Shown: positions 25,218 to 33,797, counted from the first letter of the stretch. The stretch: 37,431 bases of DNA from JAEYFP01 sp047602645 (GCA_047602645.1 JASGGU010000033.1:1-37431), one strand, 5' to 3'. The notes: a model not told the origin generated them from the sequence alone. Numbers and translations are program-made.

Positions 25218-25423
25218 GAGTTTTTCACTATTAATGAGCTGGCTGAAAAGTTCAATTACAACAAGGACTACATGTCCAGAATGTTTAAGAAGCATTTAGG
25301 AGTCAGTCAAAAAAATATATCAATGGTATGAAAATACCTAAAGCAAAGGAATATCTCTGCCAATTCGATCTCGGCATCAAGGAGATAGCCTATAAATTAG
25401 GCTTTGGCAATTCTAGTTTTTAA
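25218..25423 (+). pseudogene. AraC-family regulator remnant (HTH part, frameshifted)
   Basis: The frame ELAEKFNYNKDYMSRMFKKH followed by LGVSQK is an AraC-type helix-turn-helix. After an A-run it loses frame. Adding one A restores YINGMKIPKAKEYLCQFDLG and IKEIAYKLGFGNSSF, the second helix-turn-helix, which is then cut short. Both ends of the gene are missing. AraC regulators often sit beside glycosidase genes, so it may once have controlled the neighbouring GH127 gene. Confidence 0.7.
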
Positions 25424-25496
25424 ATAGCCAATATAGGGAAATAGTTGAGGAAGGCTCTGCACAGCCAACGTTAAAACAGGTAAGAGGTATCTCTTG

Positions 25497-25790
25497 CTAA
25501 CACCTTGCATCTTTATCATAATCAAAAGCTGTAGCATACAGGTCCGTGATATTTTGATAAAATATACGCTCGGAAGGGCGAATTTCACGGATATTCTGCA
25601 ACTGACGTTCAAAATATTCATCCGTAAACATATGACCTTTTTTCAGCCGTTCCTTGTCCATTGACCAGCCTTGGATGGTGTAATCCTTGACGATTTGTCC
25701 TGATCACTTGCGAAAACGAACAGCACGGTCATTATTGACTTTAAAGCCAACGGCAATAATCATCTGATAATCTGTAATTTCAGCTACACA
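25497..25790 (-). pseudogene. RhuM-family protein remnant with nonsense codon
   Basis: The minus-strand frame reads YQMIIAVGFKVNNDRAVRFR, K, stop, then GQIVKDYTIQGWSMDKERLK, YFERQLQNIREIRPSERIFY and ITDLYATAFDYDKDA. This matches the middle of RhuM (virulence-associated, phage/island-linked) proteins. The TGA at the position of the conserved Trp (FRKW) is a single-base nonsense change. The N- and C-termini are gone. Confidence 0.75.
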
Positions 25791-25839
25791 GCATATATAA
25801 TTATTTCTCCGAGTCACAATAAATAATGTGCCCTACATT

Positions 25840-25905
25840 TTACTTCACCACATACCTCGTCAGCTTACCACTACCAACCTTTTTAATGTATTGATTCAAG
25901 ATTTG
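25840..25905 (-). pseudogene. C-terminal scrap of a winged-helix/ATP-binding protein
   Basis: About 20 codons ending LNQYIKKVGSGKLTRYVVK and a stop. This resembles the last winged-helix strand of AlbA-type ATP-binding regulators, where endings such as IKKVGSG-TRY are common. It is too short for a firm call. Confidence 0.35.
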
Positions 25906-25915
25906 TAATTACCTC

Positions 25916-26190
25916 TTAATGTATAGATGTTAATTCCTGATTCATTCGAATGGTTCTATTTTTGCTTGTCTTAGGACAACAATCGTTTTTAAATTGGCAG
26001 CCTTTACAAGATTTGCATTCATAGATTTCTTCTGTTCTGCCATATTTGTTTTTATAGACATGTTGTTTGCTTTTAAAGTGAAAAGGCTATCCATTTGGGC
26101 ATATTAAATTTCCGTTCTCGTCTCTTTTAAAGTTGACTGCACGATATATATTTTCACGATACTTCTTATCGGATGTTTCTTTTTTAAACA
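25916..26190 (-). mobile_element. IS1182-type transposase remnant
   Basis: The minus-strand frame contains KYRENIYRAVNFKRDENGNL, ICPNG, stop, PFHFKSKQ, KYGRTEEIYECKSCKGCQFK, and NDCCPKTSKNRTIRMNQELT. This is the Cys-rich region near the C-terminus of IS1182-family DDE transposases. A TAG interrupts it where Lys is normal, and both ends are absent. Presumably inactive. Confidence 0.75.
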
Positions 26191-26209
26191 TGGTAAATTT
26201 TATATATTA

Positions 26210-26238
26210 TTGATATTATTCGGGTGTCCGTATATAAT
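26210..26238 (+). promoter_or_regulatory. Promoter of the HTH/two-component/ABC cassette
   Basis: TTGATA (26210-26215), a 17-bp spacer and TATAAT (26233-26238). Of these 29 positions, 23 are identical to the promoter of the paralogous HTH gene at 36293-36321, including the shared block CCGTATATAAT. The spacer contains CGGGTGTCCG, a short inverted repeat that may be an operator. Confidence 0.72.
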
Positions 26239-26278
26239 ATATAGTGTTATTGTTTGCAAAAGAAAGGACATTCAAGTT

Positions 26279-26464
26279 ATGGAATATATTTCAGCTCCTG
26301 AAGCAGCGAAAAAATGGGGCATTTCAGAACGGCGCGTACAAAAACTTTGCGAAGAAAACCGCATACCGGGCGTTTCAAAACTTGGCTATATGTGGCTGAT
26401 ACCAAAGAAAGCGGAAAAACCGATTGACGGGAGAAAAAAGGAGAACAAAAATAACTTGCGGTGA
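26279..26464 (+). CDS. Small helix-turn-helix (excisionase-like) DNA-binding protein
   Basis: 61 residues. ATG 26279 has AAAGGA about 10 nt upstream; a longer open frame would start inside the promoter. MEYISAPEAAKKWGISERRV followed by QKLCEENRIPG and MWLIPKKAEKP is the MerR/excisionase-type winged helix seen in small mobile-element proteins. It is paralogous to the protein at 36358-36519. It heads an apparent operon with a two-component system and an ABC transporter, and may regulate it or itself. Confidence 0.82.
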   Translation: MEYISAPEAAKKWGISERRVQKLCEENRIPGVSKLGYMWLIPKKAEKPIDGRKKENKNNLR

Positions 26465-26512
26465 GATTCCTGCAACATTCTTGTGATACCTTAAGAAAAA
26501 GGAAGTGATTTT

Positions 26513-27196
26513 ATGCGGATATTAGTAGTTGAGGACGACCGCCTTTTGAATAATACGCTCTGCTATAATCTTATGGCAGCCGGATACTCTGTTGACGCTG
26601 CCACGACAAAAAGCGCAGCGAAACAGTTTAGTATAAAAAAGGACTATGACCTTATCGTTCTTGATATCAACTTACCAGATGGCAATGGCTTTGATTTTTG
26701 TAATGATATTAAGGAGAGCCGTCCTGATACTGCTGTGATTTTTTTGACGGCTCGTGATATGGAAAGTGACCAACTACGTGGTTTTGAGTTGGGCGCAGAC
26801 GATTATGTGGTAAAGCCTTTTCCTATAAGTGTCTTTCAAAGAAAAGTCTCCGCACTGCTTGCCCGTATTTCAAAGCAATACGGCGGTGATTTCTACGACG
26901 ACGGGAATTTATTTATCAATTTTTCTGAAATGACATCTACTCTCGCAGGGGAAGCAATTTCGTTTACGCCCATGGAATATCGTTTATTGAAAGTGCTTAT
27001 AAAAAATACCCAAATTGTTTTGACCCGACGGGTGCTTCTTGAAAAGCTATGGGATATAGACGGTAATTTTGTTGACGAACACGCTTTGACTTCTGCAATC
27101 AGTCGGGTACGGAATAAAATCGAAATTGGCAATTTTCAATATATCAAGACTGTTTACGGCATGGGCTATATGTGGATTGGAGGGATAAAGAAATGA
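26513..27196 (+). CDS. OmpR-family response regulator
   Basis: 227 residues, normal length. The receiver domain has the acidic pair Asp8-Asp9, acceptor Asp51 in IVLDINLPDGNG, the FLTARD Thr, and Lys in VVKPF. The winged-helix domain (about 125-225) has the MEYRLLKVLIKN, LTRRVLLEKLWD, LTSAISRVRNKI and VYGMGYMW blocks. It pairs with the kinase whose ATG overlaps its stop (ATGA). It probably controls the downstream ABC transporter, as in peptide-antibiotic response systems. Confidence 0.95.
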   Translation: MRILVVEDDRLLNNTLCYNLMAAGYSVDAATTKSAAKQFSIKKDYDLIVLDINLPDGNGFDFCNDIKESRPDTAVIFLTARDMESDQLRGFELGADDYVVKPFPISVFQRKVSALLARISKQYGGDFYDDGNLFINFSEMTSTLAGEAISFTPMEYRLLKVLIKNTQIVLTRRVLLEKLWDIDGNFVDEHALTSAISRVRNKIEIGNFQYIKTVYGMGYMWIGGIKK

Positions 27197-28224
27197 CTAC
27201 CGCAAAACTCTCTATCAACAAAGCCTGTATGATAGTTTGTACTTTACTTGTACTGCTCTCCCTGTTAATGATTACTATACTCTATCTGCTGACTGACAAT
27301 GTAAATGTGATATGGAGCGGACTGCTGTTTTCTGTTCTTGTATTTTGTTGTTTGGGGCTGTTCATCATACTTATACGTCGGAAACTGACGGCCTTTTCGG
27401 ACAGCTTATGCCGACAATTGGACAACATGATGACCGGGGAGATTGAACCACCGCAGATTGCGGAAGAAGAAAGCCTATTTTATAAAATCAATCATCGGTT
27501 GGCGCGCCTTTATGAGGTGATGCGGGAAAACCGACGCAGCATTGCTAAAGAAAGAGCGGATTTACAGGAACTGATTTCAGATATTTCTCATCAGGTGAAA
27601 ACGCCGATTGCTAATCTGAAAATAGTAAATGCTACTCTGTTGGAACAGTCTATGACGAAGGAAAAACAAAAGGAATTTTTAGCGGCTTGCGGAGGGCAGC
27701 TTGATAAGCTCGATTTTCTCATGCAAGCTATGATTAAAACTTCTCGTCTGGAAGCAGGCGTTATTTCATTAGAAAAGAAAAAGCAGTCAATTTATGATAC
27801 CCTTGCAGCCGCATTAGGCGGCATTTTATTAAATGCCAAAAAAAAATATATTGATGTTAACGTTGATTGTAAAGAAAACTTAGAAGTATTTCACGACCGC
27901 AAGTGGACAAGCGAAGCATTCTTCAATATTCTTGATAATGCTGTAAAATACACTCCGAATGGCGGTTGCATTTGCGTTGTCGTGGAAAACCTGGAAATGT
28001 ATTTGAAAATTGATATAACCGATACAGGCAAAGGTATTGCTGAAAATCATCAAGCAGAAATTTTTAAACGGTTTTACAGGGAAAAGGAAATACACGATAC
28101 CCCGGGTATCGGGATTGGCTTATACCTTGCGCGTGAGATTATTACCATGCAAGGCGGTTATATCAGAGTAGCGTCGGAAACCGGGAAAGGGTCTACCTTT
28201 TGTGTATTTTTGCCACGTGATTAG
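27193..28224 (+). CDS. Membrane sensor histidine kinase, short-loop type
   Basis: 343 residues from ATG 27193, behind GGAGG; a longer frame begins inside the regulator gene. Two membrane segments (about 11-34 and 39-62) enclose only a few outer residues, so there is no real extracellular sensor domain. DHp has His133 in ISHQVKTPIANL. The HATPase has FFNILDNAVKYTPNGG, DTGKGI, and GIGIGLYLAREI. The short loop is typical of kinases that sense through a partner transporter, here probably the FtsX permease downstream. Confidence 0.93.
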   Translation: MTTAKLSINKACMIVCTLLVLLSLLMITILYLLTDNVNVIWSGLLFSVLVFCCLGLFIILIRRKLTAFSDSLCRQLDNMMTGEIEPPQIAEEESLFYKINHRLARLYEVMRENRRSIAKERADLQELISDISHQVKTPIANLKIVNATLLEQSMTKEKQKEFLAACGGQLDKLDFLMQAMIKTSRLEAGVISLEKKKQSIYDTLAAALGGILLNAKKKYIDVNVDCKENLEVFHDRKWTSEAFFNILDNAVKYTPNGGCICVVVENLEMYLKIDITDTGKGIAENHQAEIFKRFYREKEIHDTPGIGIGLYLAREIITMQGGYIRVASETGKGSTFCVFLPRD

Positions 28225-28344
28225 GTTGATTCCAAATATTATAACTTTGCAAGAATTCTGTAATGAAAAAAATCTTCCTCGTGACATTTCTGCGAGATTT
28301 GTCATTTACAATAACGCTATTAGGAAGAAAGGATGGTGTTTGCC
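28225..28344. other. Gap between kinase and ABC ATPase, possible internal promoter/operator
   Basis: This 120-bp gap is longer than elsewhere in the cassette. TGACA and TGTCA arms (about 28278-28302) frame an inverted repeat, and AGAATTCTGTAATG resembles the region before the regulator gene. A regulator-controlled promoter here is plausible, but I could not define -35 and -10 boxes with confidence. Confidence 0.35.
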
Positions 28345-29019
28345 ATGGGTATATTACAAACAATTGAACTTAAAAAACATTACGGCACAGAGCCGAATAT
28401 TACAAAGGCCTTGAATGGTGTTACTCTTTCCATTGAACAAGGGGATTTTGTAGCTGTTGTCGGAACTTCCGGAAGCGGAAAATCGACCCTGTTAAATATG
28501 ATTGGAGGATTGGATATTCCCACTTCCGGAAGTGTCACAGTAAAAGGGAAAGAATTATCTAAACTAAACGATGAGCAGCTTACTATTTTTCGCCGCCGCA
28601 ACATTGGATTTGTCTTTCAGAATTATAATCTTGTTCCTATTTTGAATACTTATGAAAACATCGTGCTTCCCATAGAGTTAGATGGTGACGCCTTAGACAA
28701 AATATTTGTTAATGAGGTTATTGGCGTGTTAGGCTTGACGGGCAAGCTGTGTAGTATGCCTAATAGCCTTTCAGGGGGGCAGCAGCAACGTGTGGCAATC
28801 GCCCGTGCGTTAGTATCAAAGCCTGCGATTATCCTTGCCGACGAGCCGACGGGGAATCTGGACAGCAAAACAAGCGCAGACGTGCTTGGTCTATTAAAAC
28901 AGACAAGCAATCAGTTCCATCAAACGATTGTGATGATCACTCACAACAGTGAAATTGCCCAGCTTGCCGACCGTATTATTCGTATTGAGGACGGTAGAAT
29001 TTTCGAGGGAGTGAGGTAA
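28345..29019 (+). CDS. ABC transporter ATPase (MacB/BceA-like)
   Basis: 224 residues, normal length. ATG 28345 is preferred, with AAAGGA 11 nt upstream; an ATG at 28333 touches the ribosome site. Walker A is GTSGSGKST (about 40), Q-loop FVFQNYNLVPILNTYENI, signature LSGGQQQR, Walker B IILADEPTGNLD and switch THNSEIAQLADR. It belongs to the family that powers FtsX-type permeases in peptide export, sensing or resistance. The permease follows 5 bp downstream. Confidence 0.95.
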   Translation: MGILQTIELKKHYGTEPNITKALNGVTLSIEQGDFVAVVGTSGSGKSTLLNMIGGLDIPTSGSVTVKGKELSKLNDEQLTIFRRRNIGFVFQNYNLVPILNTYENIVLPIELDGDALDKIFVNEVIGVLGLTGKLCSMPNSLSGGQQQRVAIARALVSKPAIILADEPTGNLDSKTSADVLGLLKQTSNQFHQTIVMITHNSEIAQLADRIIRIEDGRIFEGVR

Positions 29020-29024
29020 TATCC

Positions 29025-31397
29025 ATGAAAGACATTCTCTTTGGGAATAATAATCGAGTTATTATCAAAAAGCTTTCTAAGCGTAGTATGGCTGCGGATA
29101 AACGCCGTAATATATTTATTATAATAACAATTGCATTTGCGGTTTGCCTAATAAGTACAGTCGCCTTTCTCTATACAGCAAACAATTCGCAGGCAATAGA
29201 ACGAATTCGCGGCCAATATCAAGCCGGGTGTACCCAGATGAATCCATCGGAAATTACCCGTCTCGCAAACAACGGGAAATTTGAACAATACGGTTATGAA
29301 AGCAGCACTGTTTTAGTAAAGTATCGAGATTCTAATTTGGCAGTTTCTTATCAAAGCTCGGGCATGCTGAAATTGGGGCAATGGGAATCAATCAGCGGGA
29401 AATATCCGCAGGATGCTACAGAAATTATTGTTGAGCGTGCCTTTCTGGATTATTACAATATGCCTCAAGAATCCGGTCAGGTTATTTGTTTGAATATTGG
29501 TGAGGGGGAACAAGACTATGTTGTTAGCGGCATTTTGGAAAAAGAAAATACAAGCCAAACATTTCATGTTCTGATTTCAGAAATGGCGGTGGAATTTTCT
29601 GGTAACGCATCACCATATACGTTAAAATTCCGTATGACAGGCAATCAAACACCCGAACAGCTAAAAGAAGAAATTGCTTCGTTTTTTGATGTTATGAATA
29701 TTCCGATAGAACAAACTTTCTACAGTTCCACCTACTTTGAAATGACCGATTTGTATCTTGGATCTGACATGCCCGTTTACATTGTCGCCCTGTTTGTGGT
29801 GGTAGCCTGTGCGATTGTTATCTACAACATTTTTTACATTTCTGTTTCGGGGAAGCTTAAAGAATACGGGCGTCTTAAAGTGATTGGCACTACCGCAAAG
29901 CAATTACGGGCACTCGTGCGTGTTGAGCGTAATAAGCTTTCATATATTGCTATCCCGATAGGACTTATGGCGGGAGCAGTTATCTCTTGTCTGTTAGCTC
30001 CAGGCTATTGGATATGGCAGAAAAATTTGAAATACGCCGCCATCATTTCAGTGCTGACTTTTTTAATGGTCATTATATCAACAAGTAAACCTTTAAAAAT
30101 GGCGGGTAAGGTTTCGGCAATTGAAGCTGTCCGTACAAGCGCTTATTCCAGTACAAGCGGAAAATCCGAATCCAAAAAACTCCACAGACGGTTAACCCCG
30201 CTTCGTCTTGCGATTATGAACTTTGCCAGGGGCAAGAAAAAGGCGTTTGTTACATTATTGTCTTTGGGGCTGACAGGAATATTAGTCATGTGCATTGCAG
30301 CCTATGGAAATTCCATCAGCATTGAAGAAATAGCCCGGACACAATTGGGAGACGGCGGCGACTATCTATTGGAAGCTGTCCATTACGGAGAAGAGCTTTT
30401 GTCACTTCAAAGGAACAATCCCTTAGACAGCAGCTTGAAAGACAAGATTGAACAGCTTACAGATGTTACGCATGTCACAACATTCAGCGCCGCTACAGTT
30501 TTATTGCCACAAGTAAAAGAAAATGAAAATTTCTTGATTTCAGGACTTACAAAAGAGCAAATGGGCGACTTACTGCCGTCCGATTCTATTAATGAAGGTG
30601 TAGTTAATTATGAAACCCTATGTTCAACAAACGGCATACTGCTCATTCGTGATACAGAAAATCTGATGAAACGATTATTCGGCATAGAGTTTGTTTTGGG
30701 AGATAAAGTTGAGCTAAAAACATTGGATGAGCAAAGCCACACTTTTACCGTACAAGGCATTGTTGATGAAATAAAAACTGGAAACGGAGCAAATTTCTTT
30801 ATATTACCGGAGCAGACACTACATACGCTCTACCCCAATATTGATAATTTCACAACCTGTTTTAATATTCACTGTATGCGCGATTCGCAGCAACTTCGAG
30901 AGGGTATTTTTTACGAGGTGACTGACGAGGGGATTAAAATTGTTTCCCTTCAGGATTTGTCCGATTCAATTGCTCCGAGCCTAGAACATTACATGAGGGC
31001 GGCCTATGGGTTGCTGATATTTATTTTTCTATTTGCTTTGATGAACTTGATAAATACATTGATAACCAATCTGCTTTCGCGGCAGAAAGAATTTGGTATA
31101 TTTCAATCTGTTGGGATGTCCGACAGGCAGCTTTCTGGAATGCTCTCATGGGAATGCCTGATTTATATCATCGGAACGCTCCTTATTATGTTGATTCCCG
31201 GTACGATATGTAGCATTGGCGTATGCGAAGTGTTTAGCCGATTAGGAACTTTCGGTAAACTGAGTTACAACTTTCCTATTATGGCAGTATTGGTTTTTAC
31301 AGTAGCTTTATTGGTGGTCCAAGCGGTATTTTCTATTGCTACGGTGCATTATTTAAAAAAGCATTCTTTCGCAGAGCGCATAAAAGTTATCGAATAG
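29025..31397 (+). CDS. FtsX-type ABC transporter permease
   Basis: 790 residues with two FtsX domains. Membrane segments lie near 30-52, 250-275, 305-328, 335-358, 405-428, 660-685, 710-740 and 755-780. Two extracytoplasmic domains (about 53-250 and 430-655) separate them. It lacks Walker motifs, consistent with a separate ATPase. This architecture occurs in antimicrobial-peptide and lantibiotic resistance transporters of Firmicutes, larger than BceB (about 650). Probably a partner of the ATPase and signal input for the two-component system. Confidence 0.92.
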   Translation: MKDILFGNNNRVIIKKLSKRSMAADKRRNIFIIITIAFAVCLISTVAFLYTANNSQAIERIRGQYQAGCTQMNPSEITRLANNGKFEQYGYESSTVLVKYRDSNLAVSYQSSGMLKLGQWESISGKYPQDATEIIVERAFLDYYNMPQESGQVICLNIGEGEQDYVVSGILEKENTSQTFHVLISEMAVEFSGNASPYTLKFRMTGNQTPEQLKEEIASFFDVMNIPIEQTFYSSTYFEMTDLYLGSDMPVYIVALFVVVACAIVIYNIFYISVSGKLKEYGRLKVIGTTAKQLRALVRVERNKLSYIAIPIGLMAGAVISCLLAPGYWIWQKNLKYAAIISVLTFLMVIISTSKPLKMAGKVSAIEAVRTSAYSSTSGKSESKKLHRRLTPLRLAIMNFARGKKKAFVTLLSLGLTGILVMCIAAYGNSISIEEIARTQLGDGGDYLLEAVHYGEELLSLQRNNPLDSSLKDKIEQLTDVTHVTTFSAATVLLPQVKENENFLISGLTKEQMGDLLPSDSINEGVVNYETLCSTNGILLIRDTENLMKRLFGIEFVLGDKVELKTLDEQSHTFTVQGIVDEIKTGNGANFFILPEQTLHTLYPNIDNFTTCFNIHCMRDSQQLREGIFYEVTDEGIKIVSLQDLSDSIAPSLEHYMRAAYGLLIFIFLFALMNLINTLITNLLSRQKEFGIFQSVGMSDRQLSGMLSWECLIYIIGTLLIMLIPGTICSIGVCEVFSRLGTFGKLSYNFPIMAVLVFTVALLVVQAVFSIATVHYLKKHSFAERIKVIE

Positions 31398-31675
31398 TTT
31401 CAGTAGCTTGTTTATTTGCCGAAAACCTATTGTGCGGGAACAATTCTGCGATGATTCATTTTTACAATATTGATATAAGAAATAATAGTCAAACAAAAAA
31501 CAAAAACCGTTGTCTCGGTTTCAGAGTAACTATATACCGAAAATATTATAGGTACGAAGCTGCGGTTTTGAAATAACAATCAAAGCCGCCGTGTTACTTT
31601 TAGAAAAATGGAATCACAGGGGGCGTATTAAAGTTGCTCATTTTGAGGGCATGGCGGTACCTAGGAGGTACTTGT
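31398..31675. other. Gap between transporter cassette and small gene
   Basis: No gene is visible. An AAACCG-TTGTCT-CGGTTT hairpin at about 31502-31519 is followed by a T-rich run on the minus strand. At 31657-31671 GTACCT-AGG-AGGTAC forms a stem whose loop and 3' arm contain the AGGAGG ribosome site of the next gene, possibly masking it. Confidence 0.45.
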
Positions 31676-31846
31676 GTGACAGATTACAAAAAACTCTACT
31701 ATAAAATGTTTAACGCAGCAACCGATGCCGAGAAGCTCATTTCTCAGGCAGCTGGTTTAATGCGTACTGCCCAGCAGGAGTGCGAGGAAACATATCTGGA
31801 TGCAGATGAGACTCCGCTGCACCTGACAGACAAGCCGGAGGTGTAA
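31676..31846 (+). CDS. Small hypothetical protein of mobile-element type
   Basis: 56 residues from GTG 31676, with AGGAGG 7 nt upstream. It begins VTDYKKLYYKMFNAATDAEK and includes AQQECEETYL. Similar DYKKLYYKLFNA...AQQEAEELY proteins are common in phages and conjugative elements of Firmicutes, with no known function. The frame is helical and acidic at the C-terminus. The ribosome site lies in a small stem-loop. Confidence 0.65.
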   Translation: MTDYKKLYYKMFNAATDAEKLISQAAGLMRTAQQECEETYLDADETPLHLTDKPEV

Positions 31847-32135
31847 GGCTCTGCTAATCCTGTGCTACATCTTCAGCACCTGCAATAGATTGCAAGAACT
31901 CATGACTTAAAGATGTCTTCTCAGATTTTTCATCGAAAATAATACTGCTTGCCACTTTTGTTCGCAGACAATATAAAAAGAAAAAATAACTACTAATTGT
32001 CCGTTCTTTCCTCTGATTTGGATTGCTATGTTTTCTTGATAGCGATAGTGAACATGGTTAAATTCATTTTCTCCATAGCATGAGTGGTTATAGAACAAAT
32101 ATGAAAATTTAATTGTAAATTTTCTTTAAATGCCA
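31847..32135. other. Degenerate region before the TetR gene
   Basis: Nothing is certain here. On the minus strand, a frame of 63 codons (32098-31907) and a shifted frame ending at 31854 (KVASSIIFDEKSEKTSLSHE and following) could be parts of one broken gene. I do not recognise a family. Confidence 0.3.
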
Positions 32136-32164
32136 TTGACAAAAGCAAGTCTAAAAGCTAATAT
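32136..32164 (+). promoter_or_regulatory. SigA-type promoter of the TetR gene
   Basis: TTGACA (32136-32141), a 17-bp spacer and TAATAT (32159-32164). The TetR operator begins 7 bp after the -10 box, so the protein probably represses its own gene. Confidence 0.78.
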
Positions 32165-32171
32165 AGAAAAA

Positions 32172-32187
32172 ACATACATGCGTATGT
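32172..32187. promoter_or_regulatory. TetR operator copy 1
   Basis: ACATAC-ATGC-GTATGT, an inverted repeat with 6-bp arms at the predicted transcription start. Its reverse complement matches 15 of 16 positions of the site at 32911-32926 before the exporter genes. Confidence 0.75.
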
Positions 32188-32202
32188 ATTGGAGGTGAAT
32201 GT

Positions 32203-32859
32203 ATGCCACGACACGACCCCGACCAAAAAACCAAGCAGGACATATTAGAAACTGCTATGCGTCTTTTTGCTGAAAAGGGAATGGAAAATGTGAAAGTTGA
32301 AGATGTTGTAAAGGAGGTTGGTGTAACACGGGGAGCATTTTACCACTACTTTAAATCCCGAGAAGAATTAATTGCAGGCGTTATGTATAAAGCCTTTGAA
32401 GATAATGATGATAACCCATATCTACTGGCTTATAAACAAAAAGGATTGAATGCCCTTGAAAAACTTCGCTTTGCAGCCAAACTAAGTTTGCGTTCCCATT
32501 TGAATGTCAGCGAAAGCACGAAAGTGCAGATGAAGAAATTAGCAAATGACCCTATCGTTTTTAAGAACGAGATTATTTTTCAAGTAACCGTAATGGCTAC
32601 CTACATTGAAAAGCTATTGATTGAGGGAAATAAAGACGGCTCTATGAATGTTGTCTTTCCGAAACAGGCATCGCAAACGATTGCTTTGCTTGTTGCCTCA
32701 TGGCTCAGTCCCTACTTATTAAAAGTGTCTTATGAGGAATATTTGAATAAAGTTTTGTTCTTTGAACAACTTTCAACATCGCTTGGTGTTCCTGTCATGG
32801 ATGAAGAAATGAAAGAGATTTATTTTACCCTTGGTAAGAATGAATTTAAAAGAGAATAG
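32203..32859 (+). CDS. TetR-family transcriptional repressor
   Basis: 218 residues. GGAGGTGAATGT precedes the ATG. The TetR helix-turn-helix spans about 12-58: KQDILETAMRLFAEKGMENV, VKEVGVTRGAFYHYFKSREE. The C-terminal ligand domain is helical and divergent. A drug-like ligand of the neighbouring exporter is the probable inducer. Operators lie before its own gene and before the ABC genes. Confidence 0.94.
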   Translation: MPRHDPDQKTKQDILETAMRLFAEKGMENVKVEDVVKEVGVTRGAFYHYFKSREELIAGVMYKAFEDNDDNPYLLAYKQKGLNALEKLRFAAKLSLRSHLNVSESTKVQMKKLANDPIVFKNEIIFQVTVMATYIEKLLIEGNKDGSMNVVFPKQASQTIALLVASWLSPYLLKVSYEEYLNKVLFFEQLSTSLGVPVMDEEMKEIYFTLGKNEFKRE

Positions 32860-32865
32860 ATTTAT

Positions 32866-32895
32866 ATTTTACTGTCTTTCTATAGGCAGTAAAAT
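32866..32895 (+). terminator. Stem-loop after the TetR gene
   Basis: ATTTTACTG (32866-32874) pairs with CAGTAAAAT (32887-32895) around a 12-nt loop. The stem is A/T-rich and has only a short T tail, so it may be a weak terminator separating the TetR gene from the exporter. Confidence 0.55.
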
Positions 32896-32910
32896 TTACA
32901 CCATTAGCAT

Positions 32911-32926
32911 ACATACGCATGTATAT
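32911..32926. promoter_or_regulatory. TetR operator copy 2, before the ABC exporter
   Basis: ACATAC-GCAT-GTATAT lies about 17 bp before the ATPase start codon. It is the inverted-orientation copy of the site at 32172-32187. The exporter promoter itself is not clear; TTTACA upstream has a spacing of about 21 bp to TATATA. Confidence 0.7.
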
Positions 32927-32942
32927 AAAACGGAGGACAATT

Positions 32943-33797
32943 ATGTCAGAAAAAATAATTGAAGTATCGGGACTGCAAAAAGCTTATAAGAAAAACCCTG
33001 TTCTAAAAGATGTCAGTTTCACGATTGACAAAGGGAGTATATTTGCTCTGCTCGGCTCGAATGGTGCAGGAAAAACAACGGTTATCAAAATCCTTTCCAC
33101 ACTACTGAAATCAGACGGTGGCAGTGCTGTTATTAACGGATTTGATGTAACAGCAAATGGTGACAATGTGCGTGAGTGTATCAGCCTGACAGGACAATTT
33201 GTGGCGGTAGATGATGTATTGACAGGCAGAGAAAATCTAACTCTTATTGGACAACTCAAACGTTTGCCAAACCTCAAAAACACTGTAAATGAGTGGTTGT
33301 CTTTTTCGAGATTAGAGGATGCTGCTAACAAAAAAGTGTCCACCTATTCGGGAGGTATGCGACGCAGGCTTGATATCGCAATGAGCCTTATGGGAAGTCC
33401 CGATGTGCTTTTTCTTGACGAGCCTACAACAGGGCTTGACCCACAAAACCGCATTGCCATGTGGGACTTGGTAAAGGATTTAGTAAAGACAGGAACAACC
33501 GTGTTTCTCACAACACAATATTTAGAAGAAGCGGAATATCTCGCTGACCATATTGCGATTCTACATGACGGTAAAATCATCGCAGAGGGTACACCCAGGT
33601 ACCTGAAAGAAATAATGCCCAAAAGAGGGATGAGACTTTATTTTGATAGTGAGATAAAAGCAAATTCAGCAATAAAGCTCTTAATCGAACATGGAATTTC
33701 TGCCGACAGCATAGAGCCAAACTTACCATCTTTAGAAGATGTATTTTTAACGCTGATTGATGAGAAAAAGGAGGGCAATCAGCATGAAAAAAACTAA
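32943..33797 (+). CDS. DrrA-like ABC exporter ATPase
   Basis: 284 residues from ATG 32943, after CGGAGG. Walker A is GSNGAGKTT (about 38-46), signature YSGGMRRRLDIAMSL, Walker B VLFLDEPTTGLDPQNR, and the switch residue region TTQYLEEAEYLAD has Gln in place of the usual His, as is normal in this DrrA/ABC-2 subfamily. A roughly 60-residue C-terminal extension follows. It is expected to power export of a drug or natural product with the adjacent permease. Confidence 0.94.
   Translation: MSEKIIEVSGLQKAYKKNPVLKDVSFTIDKGSIFALLGSNGAGKTTVIKILSTLLKSDGGSAVINGFDVTANGDNVRECISLTGQFVAVDDVLTGRENLTLIGQLKRLPNLKNTVNEWLSFSRLEDAANKKVSTYSGGMRRRLDIAMSLMGSPDVLFLDEPTTGLDPQNRIAMWDLVKDLVKTGTTVFLTTQYLEEAEYLADHIAILHDGKIIAEGTPRYLKEIMPKRGMRLYFDSEIKANSAIKLLIEHGISADSIEPNLPSLEDVFLTLIDEKKEGNQHEKN

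Noticed and set aside
25397..25621. 74-codon minus-strand ORF
   Set aside because: Out of frame with the RhuM-like remnant in the same place, which has clear family similarity.
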